DNA from: Pohlia nutans
Lineage: Eukaryota; Streptophyta; Bryopsida; Bryales; Mniaceae
NCBI GenBank assembly: GCA_022496805.1
Contig: CM040103.1
Span: 9,752,001-9,816,000, forward strand
Length of the DNA stretch: 64,000 nucleotides
Direction of reading: 5' to 3'
This document shows positions 12,412 through 23,465 of the stretch, piece by piece. Under the pieces are notes generated by a model that was not told where the DNA came from, made no database searches, and saw only the letters and a program-made list of their open reading frames with translations. The position numbers and the translations under genes were made by a program. Numbering within the stretch: position 1 is the first letter of the stretch; each line of letters starts with the position of its first letter.

Positions 12412-12778
12412 GGCCCAAATGACCCACGATGGGGTCCAATGGGAGTTCCTCGACCAGACCATCTTGGCATCGGTGGTGGTGTTCCGTACGTGACATTCCT
12501 TCCCTTCTTGACATCTTGAAAATAGGGCTACTTTCTGTTTTATCTGTAGATGACTTCAATGAGAATGAACAAGCTTGGTGGCCTCTGTTGAGAATTGAAG
12601 ATCCGTCAATTGCTTGAGACCAAAATTGAGCAGGCACGATTGAATACTGCTGACATTTTTGTGGGGATAAATTTTTTAATTGTTTTGCAGAGGTGTGCCA
12701 CCAGGTGCTCGGTACGATCCTTATGGACCACCATGAGTCCCAGGCTTTGAGCCCAACCGCTTCACCAGGTAGTGTATC
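12412..12778 (+). pseudogene. Captured PI31-like proteasome inhibitor exons
   Basis: Two exons encode part of the Gly/Pro-rich C-terminal region of PI31, the proteasome-binding inhibitor. Exon 1 (12412-12485) reads GPNDPRWGPMGVPRPDHLG. Exon 2 (12691-12778) reads GVPPGARYDPYGPP, stop, VPGFEPNRFTR. The intron has GTACGT at 12486 and TTTTGCAG ending at 12690, and the phase joins correctly (CC|A). A further donor follows at 12779. An in-frame TGA at 12734-12736 breaks the reading at a normally conserved position. The N-terminal FP domain and the last exons are absent. The retained intron shows DNA-level capture, not a retrocopy. Confidence 0.75.
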
Positions 12779-13149
12779 ATTTCGTACCTTATCAAGAAGC
12801 ATGAACCTCTTGTAGTTCCTTATCTGGTGTTATGTTTTTATTGGTTGAGCATATTAGCTGGCAACCAGGTTGATGTTTTCATACTTGAACAAGCTCTAGA
12901 TGTGCAGTTGCGGAGCTTGTCTTCGTTTTCAATCGTAATTTTCGGAGTAGATCGATTTCGAAAGCGTTCGCTTTTTTCTGGTGTCAAATAACCTAATTCT
13001 GTAGTTAGTTTTGTTTGGAGTTCGAGCATTCTGATATGGATATTCTGCCTCGATTGAAGTGTTCTGGCAGTCGTGTTCTGGTTGCCGTGTTGGATTAGGA
13101 AGAATTGAGGATTACGTTTTGTGGAGGACGAGTTTGTGTATTTTGGCAC

Positions 13150-13725
13150 CGGTTTCTGGACTCAATTGCCGCAGAGCAGATTCAACTAGCACCTGATAAA
13201 TGTATGCTCGAATTGCAATTCATTGTTTTAGGGTTCCATTGTGGGAGGACAGAATGATAAGAATGCTGCGCACAAATGTGTTATTGGACTCTATTGATTT
13301 GCTTTTGTTATAATAACAAGAGTGTCATCTGCTTGTGATGTTGCAGTCAACAGTATTTGCCGGAGGGTGAAGGAACAAGCTATGCATTGGCATGAGCCCA
13401 TGCACACTATTCTTCCTGTGCAGTCTGCTATCCGCAAACTTCAGCCTTCCAATGAATACTTGACTGCCATACATGCCGATTTTCTGCAGATGTGCTTGCT
13501 GTCCAAATGTTACAAAGCCAGTCTTAGTATCTTGGAGGATGACATATTTGAAATTGATAAAAAAGAACCGCACTTGTACCATGAGACTTCCTTCTGTATT
13601 GCTACTATGGGTACATTGCGAAATTTCCGTATTATTCATTTTTTTTCCCTTCCTATGTTGTGACGGGCTCGGAACTTACACTTTTGTGGTCTGTGGTACT
13701 GACGAAGGTTTCTCTGATTGCAGGT
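13150..13725 (+). pseudogene. CSN3: Captured COP9 signalosome subunit 3 (CSN3) exons
   Basis: Exon a (about 13150-13201) reads RFLDSIAAEQIQLAPDK and ends at a GTATGC donor. Exon b begins after TGTTGCAG at 13347 and reads FNSICRRVKEQAMHWHEP, continuing to LTAIHADFLQMCLLSKCYKA and SILEDDIFEID. These match the middle of CSN3, the signalosome scaffold subunit. After DDIFEID the frame is disturbed: the expected DF(F/L)LYCYYG appears one frame over at about 13584-13610, behind a TGA. A donor (GTACAT, 13611) and acceptor (GATTGCAG, 13723) follow, and similarity ends within a few codons of the next exon. Both ends of the gene are missing, so it is non-functional as CSN3. Confidence 0.85.
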
Positions 13726-13771
13726 TTGATTTCATCAACTTCTAATGCATGCAATGGAACTTCCATAGTAT

Positions 13772-14060
13772 TAATCCCTATACGTCCCCACTTCCTCAAA
13801 TTTGGCAGTTTTGCAAAGATGCACTATACAATACAGATAAGAGGGATATTTGGAACTTGATGTACGAATAGAAGTTGTACATTATGAATTTTAGATTGAA
13901 CGATTACTATCACCAATACAGGTTTTGAATGGACCAACGTAGATGAAAGTTTAGCTGGGCGTTCAATACCAAGAATCCAGAAATCTTCAATCCCTAATGA
14001 AAAAAACGCACAACTTGTGTATGTGTTGTCCAATCATTGCGGACAAATATCTACAACGAC
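13772..14060 (+). mobile_element. Fragment of a second TTAA-type MITE
   Basis: Starting at ATTAATCCCTATACGT, the sequence (CAAATTTGGCAG, GATGCA, AAGAGGGATA, GTTGTACATTATGAATT) follows the left arm of the palindromic element at 32511 and, reversed, the right end of 34491-35058. The other end is missing. It lies nested in the composite element. Confidence 0.6.
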
Positions 14061-14179
14061 ATCACGAGCTTACACTACTCAATTCATCACGATGGTTAAC
14101 TCATGAACACATGAGAGCAGGATGCAAATATTGTATGAAAATCTAATAAAGCATTAAAATTATGAAGAACATTCTTATG

Positions 14180-14571
14180 CCACATTACATAGAAGATCAA
14201 AATATACAACAAAATGATTTTCAACATTTGTTCATAAATGGAAACCATTGGATCTGATACAACCAAATAGTATACATTACCAAGCTATAATATATGATTT
14301 CAAAAAACCTCAAAATTGTTTGTTACTACATGACATAAATCAAAACCCCCAACAACTCATGCCTTCTATAACATTCCACTATAAATATGCAAATGTTTTG
14401 CAACAACCAAACGATTCATCATGTGAAGTGTTTGCATTAGTGTTTGACATTGCATATAAAATAAATCCTGAAACATCAATATGCAATATTTTTGATATGA
14501 GACAACATCTAAGAGATTGCACCACACAATCAAAAATAATACTATTTTCAAAACAAAATATAATGGATTAA
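14180..14571 (+). pseudogene. Ulp1-type (C48) cysteine peptidase remnant, transposon-type
   Basis: Across two frames the reading is PHYIEDQNIQQNDFQHLF, INGNHWI, then a one-base frameshift, then QAIIYDF, NCLLLHDINQ, HYKYANVLQQPNDSSCEVFA and MRQHLRDC. The pattern NHW, IYD, QQPNDSSC supplies the His, Asp, Gln and Cys of Ulp1/SENP-type peptidases, all still present. Such domains occur in eukaryotic DNA transposons as well as in SUMO proteases. The frameshift directly after NHWI and the missing N-terminus make it a pseudogene. Its place inside the TTAA element suggests it comes from an autonomous relative or from a transposon the element picked up. Confidence 0.7.
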
Positions 14572-15052
14572 TATATATTAATATTACTTGCACAATATAT
14601 ATAAACCATTTTTGAATAAAAAGTATACTTATCTTTATCTATATATGTACTAATGTATCATAAGATATCAATCGTCACTGGTAATGCGAAGAGCAGCGAA
14701 GCCCTAGTTCTAATTTACACTTATAAAGTTTAAAATTGTTCGTGATTGGTTAAATTTGGTTTATTTATTGTAAACTTCAAAAAAACAAAAGAAATGATGG
14801 ATGGGACATCATTACTTTCCCTAAATAGAAAATTTTATAACACTAAGACAATGTTGAAGTGATTCACTTTGAAATATTCTCCCAAGTGGAGTTTAACTCG
14901 GATTGACATAATTCAAATTGGGTTGGAAAGTAGACTTGATGAAGTATTCAAAAATATTTTTTTATTTTAACAAAAACTTATTTTTTGGTTTCGGACAACC
15001 TGTTAAAACGGGCAGCGATCAAAAAATGGTCTCTTAGGTGCTTAGGGGTTAA

Positions 15053-15480
15053 CAATCAAAATGCACTTAAATATGACATTAAAAAATAAGATATTGAAAT
15101 ATAGGACCAAAATTTCCAAGATGAGACATTTAATCAATGACTCCTCAATAAATACCCTTTGCACTCATGTGTTTCAAATTACACGCGACCCCTCACCACG
15201 CATTTCCACCATGTCTCTTGCAAGGTCATCTTTTGTTCACCATGTAAATCTTAAATGGATCTTGTTTTCACGATGAAGCTCTTGTTGGGTCCCTATAGCT
15301 CACCACAACTTTCTATTGTGACTCTTGCAAAGGCCATTTTTGCTCACCATGGACTTCAACTGTGTCTCTTGCAAAGCCAATTTTCACTTGCTCACAAAAT
15401 ACTTCCACCATATGGATGACTACACGGTCCAATCACCCATTTGCATTTTCCAGGCATCCATTTGAAAACGATGTAACATG
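15053..15480 (+). repeat. Partial long-repeat end with degenerate minisatellite
   Basis: From about 15150 the sequence follows the end of the long repeat found before the other gene leaders (AATACCCTTTGCA, then TTACAC). It is followed by degenerate GTGTCTCTTGCAA ... GCTCACCATGGACTTC units to 15465. Only this last part of the long repeat is present before F-box copy 1. Confidence 0.65.
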
Positions 15481-16091
15481 TACGCCCTTTCCAATTAAAG
15501 ACCTACTGCCCCTCCAAAAAGAGCCATAGATCCTCTAATCTCCCTAGTTCATTGTAGGGGCTGGTTTCTACTTAGTCTCTCTTCAATTGCAATTACATGA
15601 GTATTTCGGAGTTGCGATTATCAGGCGTTACAACGTTGACGCTATTGACGTTGTAGCTTGTAAGCTTGCCGGGGGTTTTGGCGTGCTTTTCTTTACTTTT
15701 CTCTAGCTCGATCTCGGATTCTTTGTGCGCTTGCCTCTGTTTGCCATTACATGCACTTAGTACTTAGTATGAACTTAGTCTCTCTTCAATTGCAATTACA
15801 TGCAGTTTTTCGAAATGTTGAAATTATTCACGTTGTAGCCAGTTAACTTGCCGGGGGTTTTGGCTGCTTTTCGATTTCTCTTTCGGTCTCCGTTTGTTAC
15901 CTGGCTTTTCTTTTTGCCTGCTTTTCGATTTCTCTTTCGATCTCAGTTTGTTTCCTTGCTTATCTTTTCTTTTCTCTAGCTCGATTTCGGATTCTTAGTG
16001 CGCTTGCATCCGATTAATATTACTTCCAGCTCTCAGGTTAGAACAAGTTGATGTTCTCTACAAGTCCTTCTGCATTCCTTGTTGTGCAGCT
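15480..16091 (+). promoter_or_regulatory. F-box gene leader, copy 1, internally duplicated
   Basis: The leader is shared with copies 2 and 3 (CTAGTTCATTGTAGGGGCTG, GCAATTACATG, CTTGCCGGGGGTTTTGG, CTTTTCGATTTCTCTTTCG). In this copy ACTTAGTCTCTCTTCAATTG occurs at 15570 and 15775, and CTTGCCGGGGGTTTTGG also occurs twice, so ~0.2 kb was duplicated in tandem. It ends GTTGTGCAGCT just before the ATG. A short intron ending in that CAG is possible but would be unusually small (~53 nt). Confidence 0.6.
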
Positions 16092-17612
16092 ATGGCGACC
16101 AGCGACGGGATGGATCATTCCCCAGCTCGCCAGGACTCTTCGGTTGCAGACTCAGTCACCGAATTACTATCAGACCGAGCTCATGATCGCAAGCGTCGGA
16201 AAACGGAATCGGAGCCCGAATTGGTGTGTGTCACGGATGCTGCGCGTCAGGATTCTATCGGAGCAGGCTCAGTCGAGTTTACCGACGCACCGCTGTTCTT
16301 CCCGGTGATCGCCGAGCCAGACTTGCGGACACCTATGTCATTGTCATTGTCCTTGTCTGGAATCCGGCACGAAACTGCACATCAATCGTCGGGTAAGCTA
16401 ATGAGCGCATCTCCGATCTTAGACTATCTTCCGCCCCCGCCGCCCAACTGCAGGCTCCTTCGGCACGACATCATCGCCAGCTCAAATGGCCTTCTCCTTG
16501 TCAAGGCTCTTTCTGTTAGCTTGATGGCACCCGACCACACATGGCGTCAACTACAGGGGAACGCGTGCTACCGTTGCAAAGATTTCCACTTGGGTAGGAA
16601 GTGGGACTGGGAATCTCTGACGGTAATCAATCCCCTGACAAAACAGTTCTGGGTTCTTCCAGCATTTAAAGGTGAATCTCTGAAAGGGTGGACTACGGAA
16701 CACAGGCACGGCGTGCAAGCTCAGATCATGGTGGACGCCGAGGCAAACTCGTACAAAGTGCTTTACTACAAGTATACTTGGCGATTGGTGTACGTGTACG
16801 AGTCCAAGTCCGACATTTGGCAGCGTGTGTATCATAGGCCTATACCGTTACCGAAGCTGGGCGGGCACTGCATAAGCGCCACACTGCAGGGACGTCTGTA
16901 CTTCGCAGACATTCGAGAGGCTACCGACTGGGAGGTGCAAAGGAACCCAGGAGTTTCAGGTGTTGTGCGGCTCTTTGAAATGGACATCGTGACTGGGCAC
17001 TGGACAGCATCCAAGGGCTTCCCGCTGTGCAAATCGCATGATTAAAGAATTCTAAAGCTTGGTGTCACCCCCGAATTCGATTTCAATAAGAATGTCCTCA
17101 GCAACTGGGAGCTGGTGGAATGCATGGGGCACCCCTTTGCAGTGATTCCAGCAAGGCTTGACGAGGAGTTGGAACCGTTGCACTTCGTGCGGGCGAGGCT
17201 CTGGATCCCTGATATTTCGGCGCTGGACTTCGAGTACATCATGCCTCTGCAGTTCTATATCTTTGAGCTGGAGGGCGAGGAGGGCCAGGGGCTCATGGAT
17301 TTATATTCTGGGGTGCTACGTATCGAACTTCCACGCAATATTAGTCCGACTCGTAAACAAAAAAGACAACTCTCTTTGTATGAGAAGACCTCGGGGGCTA
17401 GGGAGCCTGCGGGAGTATTGGATCCCTGGCCGAACTGGTTCAGCTGCACAGCGAGAGGAAGCGTGATCTGGGTGAGCTTTGAAGACTATTTGTTGCAATA
17501 TGACGTTAAGTCTGGACAGTCCAAGACACAACTCCTTCCCAAGCGCAGGATGCAACGTTGTGATCGCCAGATGAGATTGGCGTACAGGCCAAGCTTCCAC
17601 ATGAAGCCTTAG
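16092..17612 (+). pseudogene. F-box-family gene copy 1, F-box deleted and interrupted
   Basis: The start is the ATG at 16092 (MATSDGMDHSPARQD), the same as in intact copy 3. Relative to copy 3, a clean 47-codon in-frame deletion at about 16292 joins FTDAPL to FFPVIAEPD and removes the whole F-box. The substrate-binding part remains (IIASSNGLLLVKA, NPLTKQFWVLP). A TAA at 17043-17045 interrupts the frame 317 codons in. The frame then stays open to the normal C-terminus (RPSFHMKP, stop at 17610-17612). A product of the first part would lack the SKP1-binding domain and the last ~190 residues. It could be expressed as a truncated decoy, but pseudogene is the simpler reading. Confidence 0.85.
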
Positions 17613-18600
17613 ATAGACAAGTGCCAGGCTCGGCATTGCAAGGGCTGCACTGGCTGTTGTGATTGATGGAGTCCCTGCGTCCCTAGGCAGGAGTAAAACT
17701 CTCAATCTCGTTTTTTGTTTTAGTTTGTCTTAGAGTATTAAGCAAAAAATTCCTCGTATGCTTTCAGTGTTTGGAAAGATAGTCATTGAGTGAAAGGAGG
17801 ACAGTTTCTGGTCTTCATTATTACCAATCGCTCTATGCTTAATGTTTCCGAGATAGAAGCTGATTGGGTGGTTTTTTCCTACTTTTAGTGTCATTTTTCT
17901 TTTCTCTCCTTTAAGTTCTGTAACTTTGTTGCCTTCGTAACTCGTAAGCAACGAGTTGAAGGATTTTGGATGTTCAGTCGATAATTTCAGTTATTTTTGG
18001 ATGTCGGACCGCCCTTCGTCGTTCATGCTTACATGCACTGTGTGCTCTGTTGGAGTAGTTAGTTGTTTTGTGTATCGATCATTGGGCACAGAGTAATGCA
18101 AGCCTAAGAGCGTGTTTTTGTAAGCTTTGGCGTGGGTGTGAAGTATGATGCGTGGTGTGAGTTAAAGTCTGGGACTAGGACAACTTCAATGCAAGTAAAG
18201 GAAAGTTAAGAGCAAAACATATTAATATTTAGCAGTGTGTATACACTAATCATATACGCGTCTATCATAGTCAGCACGTGGGACCTCCGTGTTCATATCT
18301 GTATATCAGTCTGGTATATTTCATTAAATCATATTGAAACCTAGGTCGCGTCACAAATGAACTGAAACGTTTCAGATGGCTATGAATGGGAATATGAACT
18401 GACTCTAAAGCAGCAAAGTCTGGAACAGCATAAGACTAGTTCATACCGTATGACTTTAGTGAGTTCAAATTACATGTTGAACATTATGAAACCATTTGGA
18501 CAATCACGAGCCCTGATCTCAATAAGGAGTGTTTGAAGGATGATGGACGTGTATACTAGCTTGTGTCAAAGAATGAATCAGTACTGTTCTATTCTAATTG
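17613..18600 (+). repeat. F-box gene 3' flank, copy 1
   Basis: The sequence aligns almost throughout with 29968-30960. Landmarks are TAGACAAGTGC, GGAGTCC(C/A)TGCGTCCCTAGGC and AGACTAGTT. It contains the presumed 3' UTR. No other gene is seen. Confidence 0.7.
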
Positions 18601-18604
18601 CGCT

Positions 18605-19165
18605 CCCTCTTTACTCATAATTTTCTTATACGTACAGTTTGCGTAAGCCAATCTCCAAAGACCTCTTGCGGAATGGAAGCCAATGGACTTAATTATGTAA
18701 CGCCTTGTTCAGATCGAGGTGCCTATCGACCTGGTACAAATAAAGTGGTTCACGACTTCATTCGTATACCCGACCTGTGCAGAGTATCAACAAAGGATGG
18801 AATCAGCTCATCTAGTTGCAACCGTGGTTTTGCTATTGTCCATGCTGAGAATCACGCAAACTGTCAAGAAGCGTCCTTCATTACAATTAGTACTCCCTCC
18901 GTCCCAAAGTTATTGTCCAACTCGTTTGCTTGGTATTTCTTTGAATCAATTTCATTGATCATATTGTAAGAAACATGATTAAAAAAGCTTCTAGATTATG
19001 TCACTAGGATGATTGAAGAACATTGCATGTGTTCATTGCAACCTAAATAAAATTAGCCACAAGAAAGTATTTTTTTGACCTACTTAAAAAACATGACTTT
19101 CAAACATGACAAAAACTTTGGGACGGAGGGAGTACTACACTACCTCTCAGAAGCAGTGCACCGTG
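18605..19165. other. Insertion in F-box copy 1 flank carrying a MITE
   Basis: The flank of copy 2 continues across this point (TCACTCCTTACTTTGTCC ... GGATTGGGTTCGGTTG), whereas here ~550 bp intervene before GACCAGGATTGGGTTTGG at 19166. A frame open over 18598-18969 (SKTSCGMEANGLNYV-like) has no family I recognise. The only identifiable component is the MITE at 18893-19132. Confidence 0.5.
18893..19132 (+). mobile_element. Stowaway-like MITE, complete (240 bp)
   Basis: The terminal inverted repeats are CTCCCTCCGTCCCAAAGT and ACTTTGGGACGGAGGGAG, flanked by TA on both sides (18891-18892 and 19133-19134). These ends and the TA target site are typical of Stowaway MITEs mobilised by Tc1/mariner transposases. 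Fragments of the same element occur at 265-390 and 950-980. Confidence 0.9.
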
Positions 19166-19569
19166 GCACTGACCAGGATTGGGTTTGGTTGTTGACAGCA
19201 TGACTTTTAATTGGAAGCAACTACTCGTGTAGATTTTTTTAAATTATGCACAGGCAACTTATTGGTGTAACTATTGGGATAGAATACTACTGATTTGTGT
19301 TAGGATACAGTTGAGGTATGTGTTTTTTAAACCATAGGTGTTTAAAAATAGGTGTTTAAAATTTGATGTTTCTATTCATTATATATGTTGTGGAGTTTTG
19401 TTTATTAATAAATATGCAACCTAATTTTTTTCTACATCTCACTTTAATTAATTTGGTCTTCACCCAACTTTTTGGTCCTTTTATTTTTGTATAATTTGAT
19501 ATAATTTTTACAAAAGTTGTCTTCTAAGCGGTTTTAATATTGATGCCCCCTACATATAATATGGGAGCT
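19166..19569. other. Intergenic DNA
   Basis: Residual F-box flank followed by AT-rich DNA. No gene or element recognised. Confidence 0.5.
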
Positions 19570-22500
19570 GCGTACCTGGGTATTTAACGAGCAATACCTT
19601 ATGCCTTTGGATTTTGCAATATACTATATTTACATACCTACCAAGTTTAAGGCCTCGTTTAATGCTTTCTAATGTGGATTTTTTCTTTTCTTCCTTGAAT
19701 GTGATATTAGTGCATTTTATGTTTCATGATAAGAAAATAGATTGAAAGGAATAAGCGAGTGAATGGAATTGTTTATAGAGTGAATTTTGGTGTATAGTGA
19801 GTGACTTGGCGTTGCATGTGTACAATGTACATGTGTTTCAGTGAGGAGTTGGGTGATTGCAAGCTACGGTCTACCAAATGGAGAGTGCAGCTTGTGCAGC
19901 TAAGTGTCCTACAACTCATGCACTAGCGTTGTAATGTGCACCTCTCAACCTTCAAATAGATAAAAAATTTCACCATCCCAAATAGGGTTTATGCTAATAC
20001 TTTCACTTTAGCAATTGATAAGTTAATTTCAAGACTTTGGGCTTTACTCAACAACCTTTTTTGTTTTTTACCCAGCAGGGGTAATTAGAGCCTTTTTTAC
20101 ATAACATCCATAGCTAGGTTTAATAAAAAATGCATTTCAAATCCCACCTCTGAAATTGGACCATTATTTCATTTCCAAAAATAAAAATCCAAAAAAACAA
20201 AAACATCATGAAACAATTAATTCAAAAATAAGTAAGCGTAATACCAAAAATAATAAAATATGGTATCTTTGTACATACTTGTGGTATGTTGCTATAAATT
20301 TTTGAAGTTCAAATTTGACCCCCTTCTAGCATTTCCCATAAATGAGGTGCACTTTTGACAAGCGACACGCTACCAAATCCAAGTAGAAATTCTTAATTTC
20401 CATAGAAAGATTGAAAATTTTCAAACTTTATCCTAGTAGACATCTTAACTTTGGAATTTTAAAAACAATGCAATTTGTTTCATCACAAAATTCCATCCCA
20501 ATATTTATTGGTGGATTTTCAAAGATTGAAAAAGTGTAGCAATTCCTACACCGCGACAAAAAATGTAGTTGATGGTAGCTTGCAATCACCCAGTTGTCAA
20601 CTTGGTTGTCAATTAATGTTGGTGACAATAGTTATTATTTCATCTCTCCAAGTTCTAGGTTTCATTGTGCATATATATTTTTTCTATTTGTAATAAAAGC
20701 ACTTATGCATGTGTAAAAAGAATTAAAAGAAAAGAAAATTGTATATACCTAGCATTTTGATAGCTTACAAATATCATTGTTGATAGCATATCACATTAGA
20801 TTACATTTATGATTTTAATTATTACAAAGATGAGCATCAAACACGTCACATCCAATAGAATATGTCTTATGACCATGAACAACATAGTGGGCATAGATAT
20901 AGTAGGCATAGGGGATATAGTGCGGCATGCAATTGTATTTTAATCTTGGCACTATTTATCTATTTAGGAAATAATCAAAATGTAGTCATGAACACATATT
21001 CCAAGGCCTTAAATTTAAACCTATTTTTTCAATCTTTAAATCAAACATCTAAACATCATGGTGTTGCCTAAATTGTTATAAAAATGAAAGAGTAAAAATA
21101 AAAAATGAAAAAATGAAAACAAATGACCTTCTGCTAAGACTCTTTTCATTCAAAAATCTAATACATAAAGGAATTACTTTTAACAAGCCATTGAAAATGA
21201 ATAGAAACACACATTTCGTTAAAATTGAACCACATTTCGTTAAAACTAGACTACCATATTGAAAAAGTGATAGGGAGTGCTACCTTTTGCAATAGAGATG
21301 GGTCCCCAATTTTTCTAGAACACTCTTATTCCATGAATAAGAGTAGTGTAGAAAAATTGAGGACCTATCTCTATTGCGAAGGGTAGCACTCCCCATCACT
21401 TTTTCAATCTGATAGTTCAGTTTTAATGAAATGTAGTCCAGTTTTAACAAAATGCGTGTTTAGAGTGAATGAAATCATTGGCATCTAAATTATTAAGGAA
21501 CTGAAATTGTCTCTTATAGAAATCTAAGCTAAGTAGGACCCACAGTTAAACCTCACTAAAGATTGTTTGAAAAATAACAAGAGTAAATGGAATGAAAGTA
21601 ATTATATTATATTATATTTAAAGTTGCCTTAAAAAATTATTAAGGGAAGAAGCTTAATAAAGTGAATGCAAAAGTGCGATTTTTGGCTTCCAAAAAGCGA
21701 TTTTCAAATGAGTTCATTTTTGTCTTCTTTGTTGATTTTCTTGAAGGTTTAACCCTTAACTCCCTAGGGGCGTCCATTTTTGGATGATGTATAAATTTAA
21801 TCCACGTTTTCTCGTATGTCGTGTACTTTTTGTAGTGTAAATTTTTTACTATAGATTTCAAAGGAAGTTAGCATCATGCATGTGTGAAGTGTGTACCAAT
21901 TAGAATGGGGATGACTTGTGAATTTTCTATACTTCATTTTGTATTGTTGTGATTGACCAAAAATTTCTAGGATCTTAGTTTAAATGTGTTTCAGAAATCA
22001 CTTCACTTTTTGGTCACTTTACTAATTAGAGATCACTACACTTTTTGGTGTTTATTACATTTTTAGGCATGGATCATTTTCCAATATTTGAACGTCCTAC
22101 TTTTGTGATATACTTTATTTTGCTTGCCCTCCCCTTTTGAAAGTCTTGTTTTGTCCTTTTGTTACAGTTCCAAAAATCACTACAACATTCATCCTTTTCT
22201 ATTTGCACAGTTTGGTTCCCAAATTCACAATGTTTTTCAATTACGACTTAGTTCAATAATCATAGCCTTGTTCATTTTTTTTAAGCAAAGCATAAGTCCA
22301 ATAACATACCTATGTTTCAACCTTTTATAGTCCACACTACATTACTTGGTCAAACTTCATCAATTTCTCATATTTTAGAATGTATTACTATATTTTGGTA
22401 TTTTTCTCATGAACCTGATTTATTGTTAAACCGATTTACACTGATTTTTATCATATTTACTAAAATAAAAATGAATTTTATAAGATTTGTCAAAAAAATT

Positions 22501-23094
22501 CTCGAGTAATAGTTAAATAGTAATTAAGAAAATGCCTAAAATAATATAAATTATATAGAAAAACATTAAACCATGATAATGAACAAGGTGTAGGTGGCAC
22601 GATTCTCAAGCTCACATAAAAAGAAATTTGATTGACAAACTATTTCATCACTAAATGTTAGGATTTTAGGGTTCTTCAACTTTAAAACTATGTAAAAATG
22701 CAATTTTAGCAATTTTTTTTGAAAAACCGTTAATTGGGCATAAAGTGGAAGATAGCCTCAAGTCAACACTTTTTCAATTGGGACCATTTTCATTTGAAAT
22801 TAGGAACTTTATGAAAAATTAGCATTTGTCTGAAAATCAATCAAACATGGCCTACAAGAGCTCCTTGCACGCTTACTTAGGGATTAATCCTTCCAATAAA
22901 GGTGTGAGTTTGAAAGTCATAAACGCATTTGATCCGTTTCAACCTAATGTAGGCATTACTTATCATGTGTTATTTGCTAAGACTTAAATTCATATGGTGT
23001 TTGTTTGGTCTCCATCTTGTATTATTATTTGTCTCTTGTAAGGCTGTTGTGATCACCCAAGGATCTCTTTCACCATATTTTTCGGACATCATTC
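19570..23094 (+). repeat. Long intergenic repeat R1, copy 1
   Basis: It aligns with 41815-44355 along most of its length and with 53835-55570 from about 21040 onward. Landmarks are ACCTTATGCCTTTGGATTTT, GCATTTTATGTTT, CCATTGAAAATGAATAG and GGTGTAGGTGGCA. It holds no coding sequence. A TTAA-type MITE relative lies at about 21750-22000, and a hairpin MITE at 21206-21460 is unique to this copy. Confidence 0.8.
21206..21460. mobile_element. Full-length hairpin (foldback) MITE, copy 1
   Basis: Almost the entire 255 bp is one inverted repeat, from AACACACATTTCGTTAAAA inward to an apex at CTCTTATTCCATGAATAAGAG. Flanks read ATAGA and TAGAG. Sister repeats at 42760 and 53985 carry the uninterrupted site (GAATAG(A/G)GTGAATG), giving a 3-4 bp target duplication. 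The transcript would fold like a long pri-miRNA. Confidence 0.85.
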
Positions 23095-23465
23095 ATTTAA
23101 ACAAAGGTGTGCCAAAGTCCTAATTTGATTTAAGAACAAATATCTCAAATACAATAACTTTGTTTCATCCATTTTAAAGAATATAGATCTCAAAAGATTT
23201 ATTACCTTGTTTGAGGCATTCTTTTTAAAAACTACAATTTCAAGAGTGACAAATGTGTATTTTCCGTTTTGTAAAAACAAAGATCTCAAAAGTCACTACA
23301 TAATGTGGTTCATTCCTCTTGCAGAAGCAAGGATATTAAAAAATTTATTCACGTATGTAGTTAATCACAACACAACATGATGGAGGACTTTTGTGTTCTC
23401 ATAACCAACACTTATAATTGTTTAGCTAACATTCTCATAATTGTTGTTCATCCTAAGTTCTTCAA

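Larger units (their letters stand above)
11683..15048 (+). mobile_element. 3.4-kb TTAA-flanked composite transposon with captured host exons
   Basis: Both flanks are exact TTAA (11679-11682 and 15049-15052). The ends are inverted CCCCTAA and TTAGGGG. About 200 bp at the left and 300 bp at the right match the short MITE at 7340-7875, so this is that MITE family with ~2.8 kb of internal sequence. The cargo is PI31 exons, CSN3 exons, a fragment of a second TTAA-type MITE and a Ulp1-type peptidase remnant. No transposase is seen, so it must have moved in trans. TTAA target sites point to the piggyBac or Kolobok superfamilies; the terminal CCC favours piggyBac-like ends, but this is inference. Confidence 0.7.

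Noticed and set aside
11683..15048. Helitron as carrier of the captured exons
   Set aside because: Helitrons have TC and CTRR ends, insert between A and T and make no target duplication. Here inverted ends and TTAA flanks are present and the ends match a MITE family.
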